Below, piece by piece: positions 1-9,566 of a stretch of 39,041 nt of DNA. Position 1 is the first letter of the stretch; every line of letters starts with the position of its first letter. The translations under genes and the position numbers were made by a program. The notes beneath the pieces were generated by a model. The model was given only the letters and a program-made list of their open reading frames with translations, was not told where the DNA came from and ran no database searches. This DNA comes from Candidatus Parcubacteria bacterium (lineage in GTDB: Bacteria; Patescibacteriota; Patescibacteriia; Patescibacteriales; UBA12075). The stretch spans positions 1 through 39,041 of the forward strand of contig JAGLYP010000012.1 of NCBI GenBank assembly GCA_023132155.1, in the 5' to 3' direction.

Positions 1-1149
1 GGTTATTTTTGAAGATTTTGGAATTATTCCGGCAGGGTTAAGCTCGCCAGATTTTTCAATCTTGACATATCTCGGATTTCCTCTTTCCTCAATCATCCTC
101 CCCAAAGCCCCCTCCAACTCCAACCGCCCCAGCCATAATTGATACTCAGCCTCATAGCGGTTAGTATATTGCCGAGCCTTGGCAAATAAAGGCACCTTTT
201 TGGAAAGTCGAGATATTACTTCTTGCCTATCTTTTGGTGTCTTGATTTTTGCGGGGTCTTTAATTTTTATTTTATCTGCTCGCGCGTAATAGCCGTCCTC
301 AATGGCTATTTTCTCTTCATCGGTGAGTTCATCGCCGCCAAATAAATTCTTTATTGCAAGTAAGGAGCTATTTGCCACGCCCTTGGCTTTAACCGGAATT
401 GACCTATTATCTCGTTTTTTTTTGCTATCCTGCAAAATTTTTTCTTCTTTGGAAGTTAATTTTTTCCGTTTTTTAATTTTTGCTTCGATTTTTTCCAATT
501 TCTTCTCTCTATGTTCATCTGCCTGTTCTTCTTGTATATCTTCAATTTCAGCAATTTTTTTATCGGACATGTTGGCTCTAAAAAACTTTATGGGATCAAC
601 TCCAGTATAATGTTTATAGCTTGCCGGAGAAATCATGCACGCTGAATATACAATAACCATAATAATTGCATATCCGTATACCAATTTTTTTAGAAGTTTA
701 GACTGAAAACCCCATAGCGGAGCCGCTAAAAAAATAATAAAGAGGCCAAGAATGATTATCGGCATAACTCCGATATTTCTATCAAAGTGTATTGTCGCGC
801 ATACAAGAAAAAATATTGAAACCCAAATCATCATTTGGCCCAAAAACATTGTCCATACTTTGAGAGCGTCTGTAGTTCCGTTTATCGGTTCTTTTAATTT
901 AGTTCCCGTTCCAATGCCAACTAAGCCTGCCACAATTTTGGGTTGCGATGCAATGAAAGTCGCGGCGATAATAAAAATTATGCCTAGAAAACCGTTAATA
1001 ATCATCAGGTCAAAATAATTTAATGTAATACCAACCATGAAAATGGCTATTGCCGCAAAGAGAAAATCAAACACTTTAAGATGAATAATGTCGTAAAGTT
1101 TATAAGTGTCAATTAAGCCCCTTACAATTATATTTAGAAATCTTCTCAT
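1..1149 (-). CDS. Membrane protein of unknown function, C-terminus truncated by window edge
   Basis: My own reading of the minus strand: ATG at 1149..1147 preceded by GGAGA, open with no stop to base 1 (383 codons). Several hydrophobic segments (FLFAAIAIFMVGI, FLGIIFIIAATFIA, VIILGLFIIFLAA), then a charged Lys/Glu-rich region. Absent from the ORF track because it has no stop in the window. Confidence 0.8.
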   Translation of the reverse strand, partial: MRRFLNIIVRGLIDTYKLYDIIHLKVFDFLFAAIAIFMVGITLNYFDLMIINGFLGIIFIIAATFIASQPKIVAGLVGIGTGTKLKEPINGTTDALKVWTMFLGQMMIWVSIFFLVCATIHFDRNIGVMPIIILGLFIIFLAAPLWGFQSKLLKKLVYGYAIIMVIVYSACMISPASYKHYTGVDPIKFFRANMSDKKIAEIEDIQEEQADEHREKKLEKIEAKIKKRKKLTSKEEKILQDSKKKRDNRSIPVKAKGVANSSLLAIKNLFGGDELTDEEKIAIEDGYYARADKIKIKDPAKIKTPKDRQEVISRLSKKVPLFAKARQYTNRYEAEYQLWLGRLELEGALGRMIEERGNPRYVKIEKSGELNPAGIIPKSSKIT

Positions 1150-1164
1150 AGTATTTCTCCTTTT

Positions 1165-1845
1165 CTAGAAAAAAGTAAACATTCTTGCATACCATCTTTT
1201 TTTTCTTTCTTTTTCAATATATTCTTCTACTGGTTTCAAAATTGGATCAATGGCTTTGGTTTCAAGTTCTTTAACCAACTCATCAAATTTTTTATTTGCG
1301 AGCTTCAGATCAATCTCAGAAAGACTTTGAACGCCAAATACCTTAAGTATTTTTTCCTTAAACCATTTAACGCTGTTTCGCCACTGTTCCAAGGCTTTTC
1401 GCTCAATTGGATTTTCAATAATGACGCCGCCTGATAAACAGCGGCGACGCGCTTCTTCCGGTCCATAGTTCTCAACCAAAAAAGCAATTCGCTTTATAAA
1501 TGAAATTGCGTTATTTCTCTCTTGTACTGTAACTTTTTGATTCTTCTCTGATCTTGTAATCGTTTTTTCTTCAAAATCAGGCATACCGCTTACAATATTT
1601 CGGAAACGATTTCTTTCGTAGTCTTTGCAGGCGTTTAAAAAATCTGTTAAGTGCATATCTTCTTCATCGCTCAAGTGTGTCCTGATAGACGCAAATAATC
1701 TTTCATCTTCAAGCGACAACCCAAGAAATCCCGGTATTCGCGATCTTACTTCTTTTGTTACTTCTTTCCCGCCAAGCGTGTTGGCAAAAGTCATAATCCA
1801 ATTTAAAACATCGGATATTGAATTTATTCCTAATTTTTTTAACAT
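1165..1845 (-). CDS. Hypothetical soluble protein, 226 aa
   Basis: ORF with AAGGAGG RBS 8 nt upstream of ATG; 15 nt upstream of the membrane protein gene, likely co-transcribed. Confidence 0.8.
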   Translation of the reverse strand: MLKKLGINSISDVLNWIMTFANTLGGKEVTKEVRSRIPGFLGLSLEDERLFASIRTHLSDEEDMHLTDFLNACKDYERNRFRNIVSGMPDFEEKTITRSEKNQKVTVQERNNAISFIKRIAFLVENYGPEEARRRCLSGGVIIENPIERKALEQWRNSVKWFKEKILKVFGVQSLSEIDLKLANKKFDELVKELETKAIDPILKPVEEYIEKERKKRWYARMFTFF

Positions 1846-2134
1846 AATTTCATCCTCCTTATATTACAAAAGTCATTAAATTTTATATATTCTATTGTCA
1901 AAGAGCATCTGTGAAATTAACACTCTTGTTTTTTCTCTTAAAAATCCCAATAATCCAATAAATTCTTAATCCCACGCCATTCCAGCGGTTAGCTTAGCAC
2001 GACAACCGCGTTAAGCGTCTAACGCCTTGTGGCGGTTATTTTGCTTGTCAGCGCCACCGGAATAGTATGAAATTAAAAGAATATTTGGGTTTTATGAATT
2101 ATTTTAACATAGCACAAAATAAAAAATCCGTCAA
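1846..2134 (-). promoter_or_regulatory. Promoter plus structured 5' leader, copy A
   Basis: Minus strand: TTGACG (2134-2129), 17-nt spacer, TATGTT (2111-2106); then inverted-repeat arms (2076-2050 and 1990-1966), AAGAGTGT/ATGCTCTT hairpin, boxA-like TGCTCTTTGACA (1907-1896), RBS AAGGAGG. Same layout as copy B. Confidence 0.7.
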
Positions 2135-2266
2135 GGGTTGGCGGATTTTTTTTGTGTTATTTTAGGAAAAATTTATAAAATAACTTAATTTTAGAGGATT
2201 GAATTCTTGAATATTTTATGCCTTCTATATAATCAACTAACTTTCGATAAGTTGGCGTGAAAAAAT

Positions 2267-2299
2267 AAAAAGGGGTACGAAAAAAATTCCACACCCCTT
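2267..2299 (-). terminator. Rho-independent terminator after the TPR gene
   Basis: Minus strand AAGGGGT...ACCCCTTTTT just after the stop at 2324. Confidence 0.65.
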
Positions 2300-2323
2300 C
2301 CAAAAAAATTGTAAATTAGATAA

Positions 2324-4081
2324 TTATTTTTTGTTATCTGTTAATTTTTCAAGAAACTTTTTAAGAAATTCGTATGCTCCAAAAAATAAAACAGAGACAG
2401 GAATAATAAAGGCAAAGACAACTGGATCCTTAACTATAGCATAGGCTAAAACAAACATTAATATACCTAAAATTAATAGTATTATAAGCAATATGTTGCC
2501 TCTTCTTTGTTTAAAGCTTTTTAGTTCCTCTTTTTCTTTAAACTTCTCGGCTTCTTCAAGATTTTTTTCTGCCTCTGCAAGTCTTAATTTTTTTTCAGCT
2601 TCAGTCAATTTTTGCCTTTTTTCAGCCAATAGCTCCTTTTTTTTATCCACTAAAAGCTTTTTATTAATTTCAAATTCTTTTGCTTTTAAAAATTCTTTTG
2701 CATCCAGATAGTCAAAATATGTGTTACGTTTGAACGCTGTATTTGCAGCCTCTTTTACTAATTGATATTGACAAATATACCACTCGCCCTTTTTATTTTT
2801 TAATAAAACATTAATGTTGCTAAATGAGCTTTTAAAAGAGGTTATCGCCGCTTTCTTTAACCTGTTAATTAATTGTTTAACTAGCTTTTCAATAGGTTGA
2901 AAATCAGGATCAGATAAAACTTTAATGGCATATTTACGATCATGTTTTGTAATTACGGTTTCAATAATTTTTAAAGCCCTTGAATATTCACCTGATATAA
3001 CATAATATTTAGCTAAATAATAATAAGCTTTAAAATATTTTCTATCAAACACAATGGCTTTTTTTGAATAAACAATAGCATTTTCAATATTTTTTGAAAT
3101 GCTGGCTTCTATCCAAGCTGTGAAAAAACAGCCTTGAGCGGCAATAGAATGAGTTTCTTTTTGAGCCTCGCCATAGGCGGCGCACAACCTATAATGTTCT
3201 AATGCTTTCTGGAAATCGCGGTGCTCTTTTTGATAATGATAAATATGACCGAGTAGCAGATGCGCTAGAGGATTGCGGGAATATAGTTTAACGGAAGCTA
3301 AAAAATGCTTTTTTGCGTCTTTAAACCATTGTGGCTCATCGGGAAATTGATTTCCGTCTGCATAAAATTCAAGCGCATCGTCAAAGTGTTCTTGTGCATC
3401 TGTTTTTCTGCGATTTTCAAGAATATAACTAATATGTTCAAATCCTTCTCTGAATACGTCTTGAAGTAGCTCAATTTGCGTTATCACATTCCCCATGGCG
3501 ATGTTAAGATTTTCTCTTAATTCACCCATCTCCGATCCCAAATCTTTTATGCCCGAACTTATATCAAACAAATCATCGTGAAGAATTTCAAAACCTTTTG
3601 ACACATTTTTTGCCAAAAAATTTGCATTCTCATTTAACGTCTGCCTGATTAAATGTGTTGATAATGCCGTAGACGCAACTTGAACCGTAGCTAAGCCAAC
3701 CATGCCTTTTTTCATTATATTGGTTTGTTCTGTAATTTTATCACCCACATTCATAAAACCATCATCCATAGCGCCAACAATTGTATCCGTATTTTGATTT
3801 AGCGTTTCAATAACTTCTCCGGTATTTTGATCTAGAATATCGGCTAACGCATATATTGAATCATCATTACTGTTAATAGCGTAACGATTTTTATCAAGAT
3901 AGGATTCGTATGAATATTCTTCCCTAACCGCCAATGGATACTCTTTTAACGCGCAAGCAAGTTGTTTTTTGGTAATTTCTGTTTGTTCGGCTAACTGTTT
4001 TTTAATTTTTATTACATCGTGATATTCTTTTTTTCTTTCCCATGGCGCTAATTCATTATGATATGTTCTTAGTAGACCCAT
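2324..4081 (-). CDS. TPR-containing, coiled-coil protein with two C-terminal transmembrane helices
   Basis: 585 aa; TPR-like region (NPLAHLLLGHIYHYQKEHRDFQKALEHYRLCAAYG..., YFKAYYYLAKYYVISGEYSRALKIIE), long Lys/Glu coiled coil, then ILLIILLILGILMFVLAYAIV and VFAFIIPVSVLFFGAYEFL. Confidence 0.8.
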   Translation of the reverse strand: MGLLRTYHNELAPWERKKEYHDVIKIKKQLAEQTEITKKQLACALKEYPLAVREEYSYESYLDKNRYAINSNDDSIYALADILDQNTGEVIETLNQNTDTIVGAMDDGFMNVGDKITEQTNIMKKGMVGLATVQVASTALSTHLIRQTLNENANFLAKNVSKGFEILHDDLFDISSGIKDLGSEMGELRENLNIAMGNVITQIELLQDVFREGFEHISYILENRRKTDAQEHFDDALEFYADGNQFPDEPQWFKDAKKHFLASVKLYSRNPLAHLLLGHIYHYQKEHRDFQKALEHYRLCAAYGEAQKETHSIAAQGCFFTAWIEASISKNIENAIVYSKKAIVFDRKYFKAYYYLAKYYVISGEYSRALKIIETVITKHDRKYAIKVLSDPDFQPIEKLVKQLINRLKKAAITSFKSSFSNINVLLKNKKGEWYICQYQLVKEAANTAFKRNTYFDYLDAKEFLKAKEFEINKKLLVDKKKELLAEKRQKLTEAEKKLRLAEAEKNLEEAEKFKEKEELKSFKQRRGNILLIILLILGILMFVLAYAIVKDPVVFAFIIPVSVLFFGAYEFLKKFLEKLTDNKK

Positions 4082-4402
4082 TAGAATCCCTCCTTTTTAT
4101 TAAATTTTTATATTCTATTATCAAAGAGCATCTGTGAAATTAACACTCTTGTTTTTTCTCTCAAAAATCCCAAAAATCTTAAACCTCCCAACCATCCCAA
4201 ACAATTAATCCCACACTATTCCGGTGCTAAACCAATAGGGTGGTGAGTGCCTTTTTTTTGTTTGCGGATGTCTAAAACAATAGCCGCTTGCAGTTTATTT
4301 TATCGCATTTTTACTATCAGCACCACCAGAATAGTATGAAATTAATAAGGATTTTAGATTGATGAATTATATTAAAATAGCACAAAACAAAAAATTCGTC
4401 AA
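4082..4402 (-). promoter_or_regulatory. Promoter plus structured 5' leader, copy B
   Basis: Minus strand TTGACG (4402-4397), 17-nt spacer, TATTTT (4379-4374); stem arms 4345-4319 and 4228-4205; boxA-like TGCTCTTTGATA (4130-4119); GGAGG RBS. Confidence 0.7.
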
Positions 4403-4440
4403 GCGCATGTACTCGCTGACCCTGAATATTTTAAAAAAAC

Positions 4441-4469
4441 TGTTCAAAGTTTTGTAAAAAATGTATAAT
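4441..4469 (+). promoter_or_regulatory. Putative ligA promoter
   Basis: TGTATAATG with -10 TATAAT at 4464-4469; weak -35 TGTTCA 17 nt upstream; divergent from leader copy B. Confidence 0.45.
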
Positions 4470-4524
4470 GTAGTTATAAAAGATAAAAAAAGAAATAAGT
4501 AAAATAAGAGAAAAAAGAACATAA

Positions 4525-6708
<2,184 letters not shown>

Positions 6709-6720
6709 ATATTATTTATT

Positions 6721-7011
6721 ATGAATTTTAAGAAAAAAGAAATAGAACATATTGCTAATTTAGCCAGACTGGAACTGAGCGGCGAAGAATTGGATATTTA
6801 CGGCAAGCAGTTGTCTGATATTTTAGGTTATATTGAACAATTGCAAGAGGTTGATACCGAAGGCGTAGAACCGACCGCGCAAATTACCGGCCTTGAAAAT
6901 TCCTGGCGCGAAGACGAGGCGCGCGCGTGGGATGATTCCGAGCGAATTAACGCGATCAATCAGTCGCCGGAAGTTGAAGAGGGGCAGATTAAGGTTGGGA
7001 GGGTACTGTGA
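6721..7011 (+). CDS. gatC: Aspartyl/glutamyl-tRNA amidotransferase subunit C
   Basis: 96 aa; IEHIANLARLELSGEEL...DILGYIEQLQEVDTEGVEPTAQ is typical GatC; adjacent to gatA. Confidence 0.95.
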   Translation: MNFKKKEIEHIANLARLELSGEELDIYGKQLSDILGYIEQLQEVDTEGVEPTAQITGLENSWREDEARAWDDSERINAINQSPEVEEGQIKVGRVL

Positions 7012-7040
7012 ATTGAATTAAGAATTAAGAATTAAAAATT

Positions 7041-8507
7041 ATGAAATTAAACGGTTTAACAATAAGACAGGCGCAAGAAAAATTAGAGACAGGTGAAATT
7101 ACCTCGGTTGATTTAACGCGGGCGTGTTTAGATAGAATTAAAGCTGTTGATAATAAAGTAAAGGCCTGTTTGACTGTGTGCGAAGAAGAAGCTTTGGTTG
7201 AAGCAAAAAAAGCAGATGCGCGGAGAGCAAAAGGCGAGTTAGGGGATTTATTGGGGATTCCGTATATTGCCAAAGACAATATTATGGCTAAAGGCGTTAA
7301 AATGACAGCCGCTTCAAAAATATTGGAAAATTATATCGCGCCTTTTGACGCGACTATAATCAAAAAATTAAAAGAAAAAGGAGCGGTGCTTCTTGGGAAA
7401 TCTAATTTGGATGAATTCGCGCACGGCGCCTCAACCGAGAACAGCGCTTTCGGTCCGACTCATAACCCTTGGGATTTAGAGCGCGTTCCCGGCGGCTCTT
7501 CCGGCGGATCAGCCGCGGCTGTGGCGGCGGATATGTGCTTGTTCGCTTTGGGCACGGATACGGGCGGCTCAATCAGGTGTCCGGCAAGTTTTTGCGGAGT
7601 AGCGGGGCTTAAGCCGACTTACGGCCTTGCTTCCCGCTTCGGGCTTATTGCCATGACTTCGTCAACTGACGTGCCCGGACCGATTGCCAAAACCGTAGAG
7701 GACGCGAAAATCGTTATGGACGCGATTTCTGGAATTGATAAAAATGACGCCACTACCGTGAATACCAAGGAGCTTAGCTCCGAAGCTTCGGAGCTAAGCT
7801 CCAAGCGTGTACTCAAAGGCAAAAAAATCGGCATGCCAAAAGAATATTTTAATGAAGGTTTGGATGAAGATGTTAAAAAGTTTGTCATGAAAGCTGTAAA
7901 CGAATACGAAAAACAAGGCGCGGAAATTGTTAATGTAAGCTTGCCGCACAACAAATACGGCGTTGCCGTTTATTATATCATCACTCCCTCGGAAATAAGT
8001 TCAAATTTGGCGCGTTTTGACGGCATTCGCTATGGTTTCAGCGATAAAGAATCAAAGAAACTGATTGATGTTTATAAAAAAAGCCGCGGAAAAGGTTTTG
8101 GGCCGGAAGCTAAACGCAGAATTATGCTAGGCACTTACGCTTTGTCAGCCGGATATTTTGACGCTTATTATTTAAAAGCGCAAAAAGTGAGAACAATCAT
8201 CAAAGAAGAATTTGACCGGGTTTTAAAAGAAGTTGATTGCATAATTACGCCGACAAGTCCGCATACGGCTTTTAAAATCGGCGAACAATCAAGCGATCCT
8301 TTAAAAATGTATCTGGAAGATGTTTATGTTACAGGCGCGTCTTTAGCCGGTTTGCCGGCAATATCAATTCCAGTCGGATTTTCAAGAGGCTTGCCGGTCG
8401 GCATGCAGATAATCGGCAAGAGATTTGATGAAAATTTGCTTTATGGGATGGGGATTGCTTTTCAAGGCGCGACTGATTACCATAAAGCAAAGCCTGAATT
8501 AAAATAA
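7041..8507 (+). CDS. gatA: Aspartyl/glutamyl-tRNA amidotransferase subunit A
   Basis: Amidase signature VPGGSSGGSAAAVAADMCLFALGTDTGGSIRCPASFCGVAGLKPTYG. Confidence 0.98.
   Translation: MKLNGLTIRQAQEKLETGEITSVDLTRACLDRIKAVDNKVKACLTVCEEEALVEAKKADARRAKGELGDLLGIPYIAKDNIMAKGVKMTAASKILENYIAPFDATIIKKLKEKGAVLLGKSNLDEFAHGASTENSAFGPTHNPWDLERVPGGSSGGSAAAVAADMCLFALGTDTGGSIRCPASFCGVAGLKPTYGLASRFGLIAMTSSTDVPGPIAKTVEDAKIVMDAISGIDKNDATTVNTKELSSEASELSSKRVLKGKKIGMPKEYFNEGLDEDVKKFVMKAVNEYEKQGAEIVNVSLPHNKYGVAVYYIITPSEISSNLARFDGIRYGFSDKESKKLIDVYKKSRGKGFGPEAKRRIMLGTYALSAGYFDAYYLKAQKVRTIIKEEFDRVLKEVDCIITPTSPHTAFKIGEQSSDPLKMYLEDVYVTGASLAGLPAISIPVGFSRGLPVGMQIIGKRFDENLLYGMGIAFQGATDYHKAKPELK
7769..7802. repeat. 34-bp perfect palindrome inside gatA
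   Basis: GGAGCTTAGCTCCGAAGCTTCGGAGCTAAGCTCC equals its own reverse complement. Confidence 0.95.
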
Positions 8508-8543
8508 ATATTTTATTTTTTAAAAATAAAAATATTAAATTAT

Positions 8544-9311
8544 ATGCGAGATGTTAACAAAGTTTCAAAAATTTTAATTTTAATCGCTATTTTATTGTTG
8601 TGCGTTTTAATTGTTTATGCGATATTTAATTTGCGGGAGATAGAAATAAACAATCAAGATTTGTCCGGTTCCGGCAATAGTCAAGAAGAGCCGGCTAGCC
8701 GGCTGCTTGCGGAAAACAATCAGGCTTTAGAGAAAGCAAAAACTGCGGAAAATAAAATTGTTAGAAAAATTGATAATACTGAATATGTTTTGGGGGATTT
8801 TAACGCGCCGATTCAAATAATAATTTATGATGATTTTGATAATCAATTTAGCGCGGATTATTTTCGCGTGCTAAAAGAAGCGCGCAGTTATTTTGATGAA
8901 AAAATCGTGATTGCTTTTCGGCATTTTCCCATGCGTTCCCATCAAAATTCAATAATAGCTGCGTTAGCGTCTGAGTGCGCCGGAGAGCAAGATTTGTTTT
9001 GGGAAATGGCTGAAAAATTATTTAAGGCCAAGACAGAAGAAAAATTGAATGAAGAAAATATTTTTGTTTTAGCGGGAGAAGTTGGTGCTAATAAAGATGA
9101 TTTTAATGAGTGCGCGCGAACGGAAAAATATTTTAAAAAAATACGAGATTCAATCGCGGAAGCCGATGATTTTAACGTAATCGGCGCGCCGACAACGTTT
9201 ATTAACGGCGTATCATATCCTGGCGCCTATCAGTTTGAAGATTTTGTTGACAGCTCCGGCAAAGAAAGAAAGGGTTTGAAGAGTATTATTGAGGAGCAGT
9301 TAGGAGTTTAA
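8544..9311 (+). CDS. DsbA-like thioredoxin-fold protein, membrane-anchored, lacking CxxC
   Basis: N-terminal TM helix (ILILIAILLLCVLIVYAIF); DsbA-type pattern YDDFDNQFSADYF...FRHFPM...GAPTTFING; CxxC positions are Asn and Ser. Confidence 0.85.
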   Translation: MRDVNKVSKILILIAILLLCVLIVYAIFNLREIEINNQDLSGSGNSQEEPASRLLAENNQALEKAKTAENKIVRKIDNTEYVLGDFNAPIQIIIYDDFDNQFSADYFRVLKEARSYFDEKIVIAFRHFPMRSHQNSIIAALASECAGEQDLFWEMAEKLFKAKTEEKLNEENIFVLAGEVGANKDDFNECARTEKYFKKIRDSIAEADDFNVIGAPTTFINGVSYPGAYQFEDFVDSSGKERKGLKSIIEEQLGV

Positions 9312-9324
9312 TTGATATTAAAAT

Positions 9325-9405
9325 TTAAATTTCTAAATTATAATATCTAATGTCTAATTTTTTTTGAAATTATTAGATATTGTAATTTATAATTTAGAAA
9401 TTTTT
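9325..9405. repeat. Large AT-rich inverted repeat upstream of tRNA-Ser
   Basis: AAATTTCTAAATTATAATATCTAAT versus ATTAGATATTGTAATTTATAATTTAGAAATTT; arms complementary apart from one 7-nt insertion. Confidence 0.75.
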
Positions 9406-9409
9406 TTAT

Positions 9410-9493
9410 GGAGAGTTCGCCTAGCGGCCTATGGCACTTGCTTGGAAAGCAAGCGGGTGAAAGCCCACGCGAGTTCGAATCTCGCACTCTCCG
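9410..9493 (+). tRNA. tRNA-Ser(GGA)
   Basis: Acceptor GGAGAGT/ACTCTCC, anticodon stem-loop CTTGC-TTGGAAA-GCAAG (anticodon GGA), long variable arm GGGTGAAAGCCC, T arm GCGAG-TTCGAAT-CTCGC; CCA not encoded. Confidence 0.95.
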
Positions 9494-9525
9494 CCTACGC
9501 TAAAGCTTCGGCGGATAAATCCGCC
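9491..9525. repeat. Palindromic element fused to the tRNA 3' end
   Basis: CCGCCTACGCTAAAGCTTCGGCGGATAAATCCGCC; two mutually exclusive GC-rich hairpins. Confidence 0.75.
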
Positions 9526-9566
9526 AATTTATAATTTCAGCGTTTTTGGGAATTTTTTATTTTTTT

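Noticed and set aside
302-1018. Plus-strand ORFs of 102 and 88 aa
   Set aside because: Antisense to the long open minus-strand membrane-protein frame (1-1149), low-complexity Ser/Phe/Ile composition, no RBS.
2493-2711. Plus-strand 72-aa Ser/Phe-rich ORF
   Set aside because: Mirror of the Lys/Glu coiled coil of the TPR protein; not an independent gene.
1-4402. Known antiphage defence system
   Set aside because: TPR plus TM architecture is suggestive only; no nuclease, STAND NTPase, TIR or other defence effector motif could be identified.
8508-8540. AT-only inverted repeat AAATATTTTATTTTTTAAAAATAAAAATATT as a functional element
   Set aside because: Very low complexity; likely chance or a weak terminator after gatA, not separately supported.
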